64,000 nucleotides of DNA from Gelidibacter gilvus (GTDB taxonomy: Bacteria > Bacteroidota > Bacteroidia > Flavobacteriales > Flavobacteriaceae): NCBI RefSeq assembly GCF_004115975.1, contig NZ_SDDZ01000014.1, positions 1 through 64,000 of the forward strand. The letters run 5' to 3'. The notes under the pieces are model-generated. The model was not told the DNA's origin. It saw only the letters and a program-made list of their open reading frames with translations, and ran no database searches. Shown here one piece after another: positions 6,896-16,444 of this stretch; position 1 is the first letter of the stretch, and every line of letters begins with the position of its first letter. A program made the position numbers and the translations under genes.

Positions 6896-9800
6896 CTATC
6901 TATTAATATCCCATCCCCATGGTTTTAATTTTCTTTCGAACGGATAGATTTGCCTCATTGTTTCGGCTTCAAAAATATTTCCATTTTGAATAGTATATAA
7001 AATATCTGTGGTATTAAATATTCTTTTTAGAGGATCTGAATTTAAGATAACCAGATCGGCAAGTTTATTGCTTTCTATTGTTCCTATTTCGTCTTGTAGA
7101 TCGAGTTTTTCCGCGCCATTTATAGTAGCTATTTGTAAGGCCTCATAATTTGATATACCTTCTGCCATAAACCATATTTCCCAATGCATTCCGATACCTG
7201 GTAGTGGGTCACCATGGCCTCCAGCGGTTACCTTACCACCTGAATCTACTATATTACCCAGTGTTTTAATCGCTCTTAATTGCTCATAATCACCAATTTT
7301 CCTCCATTGATTAATAAATATTTGTTTATTTGGATCATTGTTTTCATAAATATTAGCATACTTATTGTCATACATAACGTCACCGTTAAAGTTTATAAGT
7401 TTGTTTCTTTCTTTACTAGTTATCTCTGTAAAAATGTCAGTAACCCCAGGACTAACTATATATGTTGGTGTATAATAAAAACCACTATGGCTAATTAGTT
7501 GTATTATATCTTTTTGCATTGGATAATTTCCAATCTCATGCTCTATTGCAGTATACCCTTGAGTAATTCGACTTATTGCTGTTGTAAAAATGTCTTGATG
7601 CGCTGTAATATTTATTCCAAATTCTTTACAAGCCTCTAATAATAGACTTCTAATTTTTTTATCTTCTATATTATAATCTTTAATTGGGCCTGAAACTCCA
7701 ATTTTTTTATTGCTTTTAACAATTCTGCGAGCATCATTTATTGAGCTTATATTTTTGTAATGTTCTGACATCCTTCTAGAGGCACCTATATTTATATTTC
7801 CCGATGCAAAAATCCTCGGCCCTAAAAGTTTTCCTGTTTCCAACATTTGTGCCTGTTCTCTATAATTTAAAACTTTTTGAGATGGGTCATATACTGTAGT
7901 TATACCGTATGCGAGAGAACCTATATATTGTGCTTCTTGCTGATTTACAAATTCAGAAGGATAGAAATGTAAGTGACTATGTACATCAATAAGTCCTGGT
8001 ATAATCGTTTTTCCTTCTAAGTTAAAAACTTTATAATTTTTTGGAATCATAATTTTATCTACATCTCCTACTTTTTCAATTCGATTGTCCTTTACTAAAA
8101 TAGTTCCTTTCTTTATGATTTTATCTTCCTTATTCATGGTGATGATTCGAGCATTAGTAAGTGCATATTGAGCTTTGGGAATGTCTCTATACCTTTGTAC
8201 TTTGATGTCCGTTATTTTCTCGGTCTTTCCTATACGCACATCATAGGTGTAAATCTCTTCGGCTGAACCCCACATTAATATATTTTCATCCTGCCAAGAT
8301 AAATAACTAGGCGCAACCTCATAAACGGACTTTGCTGCTGGTAATAAAATATTAGTTATATACCCACCGTTATAATGATATTTCTTACGTGTAGATTCTG
8401 AATTTTCTGCAAATTCAAATTTCAACGAATAAGGAAATCTATCGACCCAAACTTGTTCATCAAAAATAAAGGCAATATAATTTGCATTTGGTGAAACCAC
8501 TACTTCGTCTATATTAAAAGGAATTAATAGTTCTTTCACTACATCTTTTGTTTCTAAGTCAATTTCTATTAAAACAGGTAAATTTTTGTCACGATTCCTT
8601 GTTGTAATGTACAAACCCTTCCCATTTGGATAATATATAGGGATAGGATAAAATCGATTAGGAAAATTAGTTTTTGGGTAAACCTCAATAATATCATTAC
8701 TAAAATAATTACCAATAACTCCAACTGTCTTTATAGATAACTGATACTCTATGCTATTAGATCCAGAGATTTGATTAGGAATCCCCATTTTAGCTTCGGT
8801 TTCATCGGCCACAAATACAATTTCTGAACCATCGGGTGACCATGCTGGATTAATATATCTACCTGGTGTTTGAGTTAATTGATATTCTTCTCCCGTTTTT
8901 ATTTTTCTTGTGTATAAATGCCCCATTTCAGTATCGTTCCAAGTAGTATAAGCTAGATATTTCCCATCTGGCGATAAACTTGGAGATACTTCAAGCCTAT
9001 CTTCATCTGGATACATCTCTTTAATATTTCCGGTGGTTTTTGCATAAGAATGTAATTTCCCAAAAGCTCCAAAATAGATGGTATCTAAGTCTGGCTGAGT
9101 AACTGGATTGCGCAAAACACTCGCGGTAATGATTGAATCCTTGATATATTGCGGTTTTCTACGTAAAGGTTTTTTAATTACCTTCCTTACCTCCAGTTCT
9201 ATCGGAATCGGTTCATACTCTCCTGTTTCGATGTCCATCCGAACGATTTCACCTTCTTTGTCTAGAATAATAGTGGTACCATCTATAAAGTCAAAACTGT
9301 AATTTAAAGAGGTGGAAATTCCTAAAGTTTGTATCGTATTTAAAATGATTAAATTGTTCGTAGCTAGATTCCAATGTACTAAATCTTGCTTTGTATTATC
9401 TTGGGGATTCACTTTATAAAATAAAAGATTCCGTCCATTTTCAGAGCCCCTAACAGATTTTAAAAGAACTTTATCGGGAATTGATTCTATGAACAAATCG
9501 ATATTTTTATCTACATCATACGCCCATAAATCACCATTCTTTTGGAAAAAAGCATAGTTGCATAATTTATCAACACTCATTGTTCTATTTACAGTATGCA
9601 TTACAACCTTCTCCTCTTCTAACGCAGGACGTGTTATTTGACCTTTCCCTGTAGTAATATCAAAACTTTGTAAACCTTCTTTACTAGGAATTAATAAGTG
9701 TTTCTCATCTTTCCAGTAGGCATACATAGGGAGATGTCTTGACTCTGTAATAGGATAAACTCTCTTTATTTTTGATTCTAAATCTATAGTCCAAACCTGG

Positions 9801-10126
9801 AACACTCCTGTTTCATCACTGACATATGCTAATTTTTTTCCATCTGGAGAAAGTTTTCCCGCTCGTTTCCAATTATTATCTTGAAGCAATACCTCTGCTT
9901 TTCCTCCCTTTATTGGCACTTGGTAAATGTCTCCTAGTACATCAAAAATGATATTTTTGCCATCAGGAGTGACGTATAAATTCGGTAAGGTGAACCTATC
10001 TGTAGTAAACTCTATAAGTTTTTCATCATCAGCTAACTTCAAAGTAGTTTTATTTTGGGCACAGCCTTGGCTAGCTATGCCTAGCCAAATAGCTAGACAT
10101 AGGTTCCAATAAATTAATTTGTTCAT
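6896..10126 (-). CDS. Amidohydrolase with N-terminal TolB/WD40-like propeller, 1076 aa
   Basis: An exported hydrolase. The N-terminus has a signal sequence ending SQGCAQ, which may be a non-canonical lipobox with Cys22. Residues about 35-640 carry PD40-type propeller repeats (TPDGKNIIFDVLG, SPDGKKLAYVSDE, SPDGSEIVFVADE). Residues about 660-1060 form an amidohydrolase domain. Its metal-ligand motifs are visible: HSHLHF, a probable carbamylated-Lys motif IKDYN, AHQD, EHEIGNYP and GGHGDP. It ends with the usual strand ADLVILNSDP. Related enzymes cleave amide bonds in peptides or cyclic amides. It is the last gene of the SusC-SusD operon, 4 bp after susD, so it probably processes what that pair imports. 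Confidence 0.88.
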   Translation of the reverse strand: MNKLIYWNLCLAIWLGIASQGCAQNKTTLKLADDEKLIEFTTDRFTLPNLYVTPDGKNIIFDVLGDIYQVPIKGGKAEVLLQDNNWKRAGKLSPDGKKLAYVSDETGVFQVWTIDLESKIKRVYPITESRHLPMYAYWKDEKHLLIPSKEGLQSFDITTGKGQITRPALEEEKVVMHTVNRTMSVDKLCNYAFFQKNGDLWAYDVDKNIDLFIESIPDKVLLKSVRGSENGRNLLFYKVNPQDNTKQDLVHWNLATNNLIILNTIQTLGISTSLNYSFDFIDGTTIILDKEGEIVRMDIETGEYEPIPIELEVRKVIKKPLRRKPQYIKDSIITASVLRNPVTQPDLDTIYFGAFGKLHSYAKTTGNIKEMYPDEDRLEVSPSLSPDGKYLAYTTWNDTEMGHLYTRKIKTGEEYQLTQTPGRYINPAWSPDGSEIVFVADETEAKMGIPNQISGSNSIEYQLSIKTVGVIGNYFSNDIIEVYPKTNFPNRFYPIPIYYPNGKGLYITTRNRDKNLPVLIEIDLETKDVVKELLIPFNIDEVVVSPNANYIAFIFDEQVWVDRFPYSLKFEFAENSESTRKKYHYNGGYITNILLPAAKSVYEVAPSYLSWQDENILMWGSAEEIYTYDVRIGKTEKITDIKVQRYRDIPKAQYALTNARIITMNKEDKIIKKGTILVKDNRIEKVGDVDKIMIPKNYKVFNLEGKTIIPGLIDVHSHLHFYPSEFVNQQEAQYIGSLAYGITTVYDPSQKVLNYREQAQMLETGKLLGPRIFASGNINIGASRRMSEHYKNISSINDARRIVKSNKKIGVSGPIKDYNIEDKKIRSLLLEACKEFGINITAHQDIFTTAISRITQGYTAIEHEIGNYPMQKDIIQLISHSGFYYTPTYIVSPGVTDIFTEITSKERNKLINFNGDVMYDNKYANIYENNDPNKQIFINQWRKIGDYEQLRAIKTLGNIVDSGGKVTAGGHGDPLPGIGMHWEIWFMAEGISNYEALQIATINGAEKLDLQDEIGTIESNKLADLVILNSDPLKRIFNTTDILYTIQNGNIFEAETMRQIYPFERKLKPWGWDINR

Positions 10127-10130
10127 AGCT

Positions 10131-11507
10131 TTAGTAACCTGAGTTTTGAGTTAAGAAAGGATTTCTAAGTATATCCTGCTCTGGAATTGGAAGCAGTTTT
10201 GCATGTGGTTGCCAAGTCGGTTTCTTCTGTCCTAGCACTTCATCGGATTTCCCAAAGCGTCTAAGATCTAACCAGCGGTGTCCCCATTCGCTAAAGAGTT
10301 CTCTGCGTCTTTCATCCAAGACAGTTTGTTCGATATCCGTAACCTCTGTGATCATCCGATTGGCTAATCCTGCACGATTTCGGATGCTATTCAAATCATT
10401 CAAAGCTAGTTCTGGATTACCATTTTTAGCATAGCCCTCGGCACGGATTAAGTAAAGTTCTGCCAGACGGAGTACCATAGAATACTCTTCCGAACCTCCC
10501 TTAACTTTAAACTTATATTTATATGGATAGTAATAATCGTCATTGCCTTCAGTATAAATTGCTATCCAATTCTGGTAACGAAAATCATTTGCTTCCCATA
10601 TTGATAGAAAATCTTTGGTTAAAGATTGAGATGATCGATTATTCAAAGCATTAGGATTGTTTTGTAGTATAAATAAATTTCCTTCATTAGCACCTGTATT
10701 TGGCATAACAGGAACTAATTGCCAGATGCTTTCTGAACTATTGGCTTTAAATACATCATCAAGCTCAGTCAAACTATATTTTCCAGAATCAATGACCTTG
10801 CTAGCATAATTAACAGCCTGAGTATACTCTTCGTTCCATAAGGCTAAACGAGCCAATAAAGTATGAGCAGCATATTTGGTCGGACGAATATGCTCGTTGT
10901 TACTGTACACATAATCTTCGGGAAGGTAAATTAAAGCCTCTTCCAAATCTTTTTGAATCTGTGTATGTGCCTCACTGGTAGACGCACAAGCTAAGTTCTG
11001 ATTAATATGATAATCTGTAGTCAATACCAATGGTACCCCATCGTACAGATGCACCAAATAGTAATAGATAAAAGCTCTCAGAAACTTTGCTTCGCCTTTT
11101 ATTCGATTTTTGGTAGCTTCGGATAAATCTACATTTTCTTTAATTCCTTCCAGCAAAACATTTGTATTATAAAGCTGTTTATAGGCAGAACTCCAGATAT
11201 TATAATTAGTGCTGTTATCTGCACGGAGGCTGTTGGTATAAAAATCATATCTATCGTTGGTATTATTATAATCTATAGCATCATCTGCTAAAACATTCCC
11301 TAGAAAGGTAACACTTTGGATGTTCCCACTAGCAAAACCACTACTTTGTAATTCATGGTATATTCCTTCTAAAGCTGCAAGGGCAGTATTATCATTTTCA
11401 AATACCAATTCAGTATCTAATTCACTTGTATTGAAACCCACTTCTAAGAAGTCATCACACGAGGTTAATACTACTAAAAACACTAGGTAAAATAAAATTC
11501 GTTTCAT
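10131..11507 (-). CDS. SusD/RagB-family outer-membrane substrate-binding lipoprotein, 458 aa
   Basis: The signal peptide ends in a lipobox (VVLTSCDDFLE, lipidated Cys near 17). SusD hallmarks follow: YYYLVHLYDGVPLV at about 145-160, a TPR-like helical body, RLAELYLIRAEGYAKNG, and the C-terminal signature LDERRRELFSEWGHRWLDLRR. It ends PIPEQDILRNPFLTQNSGY. It sits on the outer face of the outer membrane and lids the partner SusC channel. The gene lies 13 bp downstream of susC. At 458 aa it is at the small end of the family. Confidence 0.93.
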   Translation of the reverse strand: MKRILFYLVFLVVLTSCDDFLEVGFNTSELDTELVFENDNTALAALEGIYHELQSSGFASGNIQSVTFLGNVLADDAIDYNNTNDRYDFYTNSLRADNSTNYNIWSSAYKQLYNTNVLLEGIKENVDLSEATKNRIKGEAKFLRAFIYYYLVHLYDGVPLVLTTDYHINQNLACASTSEAHTQIQKDLEEALIYLPEDYVYSNNEHIRPTKYAAHTLLARLALWNEEYTQAVNYASKVIDSGKYSLTELDDVFKANSSESIWQLVPVMPNTGANEGNLFILQNNPNALNNRSSQSLTKDFLSIWEANDFRYQNWIAIYTEGNDDYYYPYKYKFKVKGGSEEYSMVLRLAELYLIRAEGYAKNGNPELALNDLNSIRNRAGLANRMITEVTDIEQTVLDERRRELFSEWGHRWLDLRRFGKSDEVLGQKKPTWQPHAKLLPIPEQDILRNPFLTQNSGY

Positions 11508-11520
11508 AATATTATATTTT

Positions 11521-14500
11521 TTATAGGACTAGTTTTATTCCTAAATGAACACTAGTAAGAGTAGGTAAATTTAGTCCATCTGGACTTTGAGCATCATAGC
11601 CTTTATAAGGCGTAAGCGTAAATAAATTTTGTGCATTCAGATAAATCTGAGCTTGTTGTAACTTTAAATTGTGTAAGATATTGACTGGGAGTTGGTAGTG
11701 TAAAGACAAGGATTTCATACGTACAAAAGAAGCATCCACTATAATAGCATCACTCGCGATATAATCGTAATAATCAGCATCAAAATTTTGGGTGTAAGCA
11801 GGGTGTTTTCCTATTGGATTAGAAATATGCCAACGATCCAATATCTCAATCGGCATATTATGTGAACTCCCTGATGTACCAAAAAACACAAGTGGATCAG
11901 TCCCTTTTTGTTTTGTAAACTCCAAGAGAAAAGAAAAACTCCAGTTTTTATATTGAAATGTATTATTCCATCCACCATAAAACTTATTAGAGAGGTCGGT
12001 GATGACCTGTTGGTCTTCATAGTTTATTATTCCATCACTGTTTATATCTTGATATGTGTTTTTTCCGGTACCTGAATTGATACCTGTATAATGATAGTGT
12101 TTACGAATATTTAATGACTTACCTATTTCATAAATAGGCGCATAACTTGAACTTTCTAATCCAGGAAAATCTACCAATCTATTTTTAGGGATAGTTAAAT
12201 TTAAATTAGAATTCCAAACGAAACTAGAAGTTTGAATAGGTGTGGTTTGCAATACAATTTCCCAACCTGTGTTTTCAACAGTTGCAGGGAAATTCCCTGG
12301 TACGCTATTAAAACCTGTAGTACTAGGTAAAGACATACCGATTAATTGATTATCGGAGCGATTCCTATACCAGCTCGTAGATAAAATCACTTTATCCTTC
12401 CATAAGCCCCAATCAAAGTTTAATTCCAACTTTGTGTTTTTCTCCCATTGATAATAAGGATTGTGCAAACGACTAGAAACAAGACCTCCACTACTCAAAG
12501 AGCCAGATTGTAAACGAATTTGAGAATATGTATTTCGATATTGGTAATCCCCTACATTATCACTGCCTGTGGTGCCATAGCTGCCTCTAAGTTTTCCATA
12601 ACTTAACCAAGACATGGTTTCCTCTGCGAGGCTTTCTTTATAGAATTCCCATGCAACCGCAATAGCCCCAAAGTTTCCAAAACGATTATTTTCCCCAAAT
12701 CTTGAAGAACCATCCCTGCGACCAGTTAAGTTCAAATAGTACTTGTCGGCATAAGAATATCCAATACGAGCAAATAAAGCTGCATAGTGATACTTTATTA
12801 GATTATGAGTAGATATATTTTTTTCTCTTGCTAGAGCTATATTACCTACTTGGGATTCAGAAAAATAATCCACACCTCTTAGATGTTTATTAGTGTTTTT
12901 GTTCTTTTGAAAAGTTGTACCTATTAAACTACTTATTTTATGTTTTTTAAAGTTTAAACTATACTTAACCAGAGGTTCAATTGATAAATTCCTTCTATTT
13001 ACTAACCTTTGATTTGTTGTAGAACGTGAACTTGACATATACAATGGATTAGAGGATTTTTTATACAACAATTGCTTGTCATCATTCTCAGCATGATTGA
13101 ATCCTAAATTAACACCGACATATAAGTCTTTAAATAAATTATAACGAATTTGTCCATTCCAATGAAAAGATAGAATTCTGTTAACATTGGGATTTACCAA
13201 TCCAGTTATTGGATTATCAAATGTGGGATTTCCATGCTCATCTACTTCCCAGTTGACATTGCCTTTCTCGTCAAATAACGCTGGCGCATTTGGGGCTAAA
13301 CGAATACCATTGTTTACAAAAATACCCGCATCAAACAAGTTGCTTTTTCGATACCCATAGTTAATCGAGGTGTTCAGTTGTAAACGTTTGTCTTGTGATC
13401 TATGGTTAATATTTGCTAAAAGATTATTATTGTGAAAACCAAAATCTCCAGGAAATACCGTTCCCTCTTTTTGAATACCTCCAGAGAGCAAAAAGGAAGT
13501 CTGATCACTTCCGCCACTTATGGTAGCTTGATATTTTTGGAATTCAGCCTTTCCGCCTATGAGTTCTTTTTGCCAGTCGGTATATCCGTTTTGACCCCAT
13601 AACAACAAGTCAGGGGCATTGGCTGGTGTGGGAGTAACTTCATCGTTTTCAAAAGCTTCGCGACGCATTTCTAAATACTGTTGGGTATTCATAAGCTTCA
13701 AAAACTTCCCCACCCAAGATACTCCCGTTTCTGATTGTAACTCAAACTTGGTCTTGCCAGCTTGTCCTCTTTTCGTATTGATGATAATTACGCCATTTGC
13801 ACCGCGAGAACCGTAAATAGCGGTAGCATCGGCATCTTTTAAAATTTCTATGCTTTCGATTAGCGATGGGTCTAAAGAAGCCAAAGGATCTACGCCAGTG
13901 CCTGAGTATAATTGAGTTAGAGAGATTATTTCAGAATTATCTATTTGAATTCCATCAATTATATAAAGTGGGGAATTGACTACTATCCCTCTTAAACTAC
14001 TTTGTCCTCTTATAGTTACAATAGGGGCATGTCCACGCAATCCTGATCTTGCTTCAATTTCTATCCCCGTCACTCTGCCTTGTAAGGCTTCCATAGGGGA
14101 GTGGATCACTTGCTGTTGGAGTTGGTCAGTGCCTATTTTAGTGACATTACCTGTTTTGGTGCGCTCGGCAAGAGCATAATAACCTCCCGTAATCTCTACA
14201 GCTGCCAATTGCTCAATATCTTCTTTTAAAAGGACATCTATGTTAGGCTGGTTGATGAGCTTTATTTCTACTGTTTTATATCCTAAATGCGAAAACACCA
14301 GTACATCACCAGAATTTGCTTGTATGGCATAATAGCCTTTTTCATCGGAAAGTGTTCCCGTGGTTGTGCCTTTTATAAGGACGCTTGCTCCGGGTAAAGC
14401 TCCTGAGACATCAGATATAATCCCCGTAATGGATTGTTGTTGAAAAGCAAAAATAGGCAGGCACAAAAGCTGTATGATTAAAAGACAGCAAAACCTGCTA

Positions 14501-14529
14501 TTACTTTTGAAGAGTAGAATATTCTTCAT
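11521..14529 (-). CDS. SusC/RagA-family TonB-linked outer-membrane receptor, 1002 aa
   Basis: A signal peptide (to about residue 30) precedes a carboxypeptidase-D-like domain (ITGIISDVSGALPGASVLIKG). Next come a plug domain (GLRGHAPIVTIRGQSSLRG, then IESIEILKDADATAIYGSRG at about 225-245) and a long TonB-dependent beta-barrel ending in the strand LTSVHLGIKLVL. It imports oligomers or peptides across the outer membrane using TonB energy, together with the downstream SusD. The operon order is susC-susD-amidohydrolase. A -7-like element TAGATTTG lies on the minus strand at 14721-14714, without a convincing -33 box. The substrate is not evident, but an amide or peptide fits the hydrolase partner. 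Confidence 0.94.
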   Translation of the reverse strand: MKNILLFKSNSRFCCLLIIQLLCLPIFAFQQQSITGIISDVSGALPGASVLIKGTTTGTLSDEKGYYAIQANSGDVLVFSHLGYKTVEIKLINQPNIDVLLKEDIEQLAAVEITGGYYALAERTKTGNVTKIGTDQLQQQVIHSPMEALQGRVTGIEIEARSGLRGHAPIVTIRGQSSLRGIVVNSPLYIIDGIQIDNSEIISLTQLYSGTGVDPLASLDPSLIESIEILKDADATAIYGSRGANGVIIINTKRGQAGKTKFELQSETGVSWVGKFLKLMNTQQYLEMRREAFENDEVTPTPANAPDLLLWGQNGYTDWQKELIGGKAEFQKYQATISGGSDQTSFLLSGGIQKEGTVFPGDFGFHNNNLLANINHRSQDKRLQLNTSINYGYRKSNLFDAGIFVNNGIRLAPNAPALFDEKGNVNWEVDEHGNPTFDNPITGLVNPNVNRILSFHWNGQIRYNLFKDLYVGVNLGFNHAENDDKQLLYKKSSNPLYMSSSRSTTNQRLVNRRNLSIEPLVKYSLNFKKHKISSLIGTTFQKNKNTNKHLRGVDYFSESQVGNIALAREKNISTHNLIKYHYAALFARIGYSYADKYYLNLTGRRDGSSRFGENNRFGNFGAIAVAWEFYKESLAEETMSWLSYGKLRGSYGTTGSDNVGDYQYRNTYSQIRLQSGSLSSGGLVSSRLHNPYYQWEKNTKLELNFDWGLWKDKVILSTSWYRNRSDNQLIGMSLPSTTGFNSVPGNFPATVENTGWEIVLQTTPIQTSSFVWNSNLNLTIPKNRLVDFPGLESSSYAPIYEIGKSLNIRKHYHYTGINSGTGKNTYQDINSDGIINYEDQQVITDLSNKFYGGWNNTFQYKNWSFSFLLEFTKQKGTDPLVFFGTSGSSHNMPIEILDRWHISNPIGKHPAYTQNFDADYYDYIASDAIIVDASFVRMKSLSLHYQLPVNILHNLKLQQAQIYLNAQNLFTLTPYKGYDAQSPDGLNLPTLTSVHLGIKLVL

Positions 14530-14957
14530 AAATTTGATTAGTTTTAAAATGAAACATTAGTTTTGTATTCTTGAGTCCTCTATGAAGTTTGCCGACGAGA
14601 TAGAGGGCTTTTTTAATGCTATACCAAATGGCATGGCATTAAGGTTTTGTGCGTTGTTATTTTGTCATAGGCAATTTGTGTTTATTAGGGAAGATGGGCT
14701 AGTGCTTAATAACCAAATCTAACCGTGGCAATAGCCCTTTCCCATAGACTAAAATTAATTGTTTGTTACTAAAACTTAGGGGTGTAGATTTAGATTATTT
14801 AAATATTAATTTCTTCATATTATTAATAATGTTTACGCTCTTTTAAATCTGAATAACAAATGAAACTATTAACTTGAACAAAAAACAAATAATCAGGTTG
14901 ACTTTTATTTGTTTTGGGTTGATAATTATTATAGATTTACAGTAAAAATTAGAAAGT
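14530..14957. other. Divergent control region between susC and the XRE pair
   Basis: On the susC side CCTCTAT (14578-14584) can pair with ATAGAGG (14601-14607) in the likely leader. On the plus strand this hairpin is followed by a T-run. The minus strand has TAGATTTG at 14721-14714 as a possible -7 element. The XRE side has a promoter-like pair and an inverted repeat, listed separately. Confidence 0.45.
14882..14939 (+). promoter_or_regulatory. Promoter and 11-bp inverted repeat upstream of the XRE pair
   Basis: TTTG (14908-14911), a 20-bp spacer and TAGATTTA (14932-14939) resemble the Bacteroidota -33/-7 promoter, 18 bp before the ATG at 14958. A perfect 11-bp inverted repeat AAAACAAATAA/TTATTTGTTTT (14882-14892 with 14905-14915) overlaps the -33 box. 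That placement is expected for an operator used for autorepression by one of the two XRE proteins. This is inference from position and symmetry. Confidence 0.45.
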
Positions 14958-15344
14958 ATGGAGAAAAACGTTACGTCTCATATAGGAAAGAATATTCAAA
15001 AACTTAGAATATTGAAAGGCTTCAAGCAAGAGACTTTAGCAAAAGAGCTTGGTATGTCACAATCTGAATTTTCTTTTATTGAAAATTCAGAAATAATTGA
15101 TGATGTAGTAATAATAAAGATAGCAGAAATTTTAAATTTAACTCCTGAGATTATCAAAGAATTCAATGAAAATCATGCCTTTTATAGTATTGATAATAAA
15201 TTGGAGAATGTAACAATACATGAAAATGGACAAGGTATTCATCAGGTTTTTAGTCCTATTGATAAAGTGGTGGAATTGTATGAAAGGCTACTTGCAAGTG
15301 AAAGAGAAAAGTTAGAAATGTTAAAACAGTTGACAAAAAAATAG
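14958..15344 (+). CDS. XRE-family transcriptional regulator with C-terminal coiled coil, 128 aa
   Basis: Residues 9-65 are a helix-turn-helix of the Cro/CI type (IGKNIQKLRILKGFKQETLA, then LGMSQSEFSFIEN). An Asn-rich linker (NVTIHENGQGIHQ) follows. A C-terminal helical segment (VVELYERLLASEREKLEMLK) is likely to dimerise. The architecture matches a common Bacteroidota group of small regulators. The next gene, 9 bp downstream, has the same layout, so the two form a paralogous pair and may act together. Confidence 0.85.
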   Translation: MEKNVTSHIGKNIQKLRILKGFKQETLAKELGMSQSEFSFIENSEIIDDVVIIKIAEILNLTPEIIKEFNENHAFYSIDNKLENVTIHENGQGIHQVFSPIDKVVELYERLLASEREKLEMLKQLTKK

Positions 15345-15353
15345 ATTTAAATT

Positions 15354-15752
15354 ATGGACACAATAACAAGTTCAGTATCACATCACAAAGGAAGAAAAGT
15401 TGAGCAGATAAGAAAACTCAGAGGTTGGACACAATCAGAATTAGGTGATAAACTGGGGGTTTCTAAACAAGCTGTTTCTAAAATTGAACAATCGATTAAT
15501 ATTGGAGACGAAAAGCTCAAAGAGTTTGCTGGTGCGTTGGGGGTAACTTATGAAGGATTAAAGAACTTTAGTGAGGAAAAAGTACTTAACAATACGAATA
15601 ATTTTTACGAGAACTGTGGAGTAACAGCATCAAGTATAAATGCAAATGTTGAAAACATAAATAATCCAATTAAGGAAACTATCGAAATGTTCGAAAGACA
15701 ACTTGATTTACTAAGAAAAGAATTAGTTAACGTTCTGAAAGAAAGGAAGTAA
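15354..15752 (+). CDS. Second XRE-family regulator, 132 aa
   Basis: Residues 12-65 form a Cro/CI-type HTH (VEQIRKLRGWTQSELGDKLG, then VSKQAVSKIEQ). An Asn-rich middle (NNTNNFYENCGV) and a C-terminal helix (TIEMFERQLDLLRKELVNVL) follow. It shares domain order with the upstream gene but little sequence outside the HTH, so the duplication is old or the pair was assembled from two relatives. No toxin, integrase or phage gene is adjacent. The target could be the pair itself, the divergent susCD operon, or distant genes. Confidence 0.85.
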   Translation: MDTITSSVSHHKGRKVEQIRKLRGWTQSELGDKLGVSKQAVSKIEQSINIGDEKLKEFAGALGVTYEGLKNFSEEKVLNNTNNFYENCGVTASSINANVENINNPIKETIEMFERQLDLLRKELVNVLKERK

Positions 15753-15755
15753 TTG

Positions 15756-15780
15756 TTGCCTCAAAAAATATGAGACAACA
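15756..15780 (+). terminator. Hairpin after the XRE pair
   Basis: GTTGnCTCA (15756-15764) pairs with TGAGnCAAC (15772-15780) with one internal C/A mismatch and an A-rich 7-nt loop. It begins 4 bp after the stop codon. No clean T-run follows, so terminator function is only likely from position. Confidence 0.4.
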
Positions 15781-15869
15781 TTGAAACATCGAGAATCACC
15801 GATGTATTGGCGAAAAAGATAGCTCCTTTGTTGATTAAGTATTAGGTTCCCGATGGGTCAGGATTGAGT

Positions 15870-15941
15870 AAACCACCTCGTCTGCAATTTCTTTTCTGAA
15901 ATTGCATCCACTCCTCCTTATGAAGGAGGAGAATTAATGAA
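15870..15941. repeat. Double-hairpin repeat, copy 1
   Basis: Two perfect stems lie in tandem: TGCAATTTC/GAAATTGCA (15883-15891 with 15898-15906) and CTCCTCCTT/AAGGAGGAG (15911-15919 with 15923-15931). The 72-bp unit recurs at 16952-17024 almost unchanged apart from the second loop (ATG versus GGG). AAGGAGGAG before ATG at 15936 mimics a ribosome-binding site, but the other copy has no conserved frame after it. Confidence 0.88.
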
Positions 15942-15956
15942 TTATACTTTAATTGA

Positions 15957-16301
15957 ATTAGACGCTTTAAAGTTGATGGTAGAAAACACCAACAATGGCT
16001 GATTGATAAAACCACACTTATTCGAAGCTTTTGGAATAATGTTAGAACTTACAATCCCTCTGAATATGAAAAATTCAACGAAAAGAGTTTTACAATAGTT
16101 GCAGCAATAAGAAGGTTGATAGAGGAGACTTCATTTTTTGATATGCCTAAAAAGACAGGTGAAGTTCGCAATCGTATTTCAAATGATTATTCTATTAAAT
16201 TGGAAAGTTCTGCGGTTAGTCAGGCATTATTAGACTTTGTGAAGGATGGGCTACTTAAGAAAAGCAAAGTCGGGTCAAGGAATTATCATTACTATAAGTG
16301 A
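15957..16301 (+). pseudogene. Startless C-terminal fragment of an unidentified protein
   Basis: An open frame runs from the stop at 15954 to 16301. From about 16011 it reads as credible protein: TTLIRSFWNNVRTYNPSEY, FTIVAAIRRLIEETSFFDMP, and a basic end KVGSRNYHYYK. The first 15 or so codons are repeat sequence (the hairpin-like GGTAGAAAACACCAAC). The first ATG, at 16143, would leave only about 53 residues. The C-terminal portion (VSQALLDFVKDGLLKK) looks like a winged-helix end. I read it as the 3' remnant of a gene whose 5' part was replaced by repeats. The parent family is not recognised. Confidence 0.5.
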
Positions 16302-16444
16302 TATTTTTTGTTTACTTGATAACGCGGACGGTCCTCTGGTTTCCGTGAGGAAGTAATTGAACATATTTTATTTTGCCGCTTCTGTTGCTTTCCACCAACG
16401 ACGTTAGTCTTTTATTGAGAATGGGGACGTCATTTATTAATTGG

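Noticed and set aside
15936-16001. 21-codon peptide after an apparent ideal ribosome-binding site
   Set aside because: The AAGGAGGAG is one arm of a repeat hairpin, and the second copy of the repeat is followed by a different six-codon frame.
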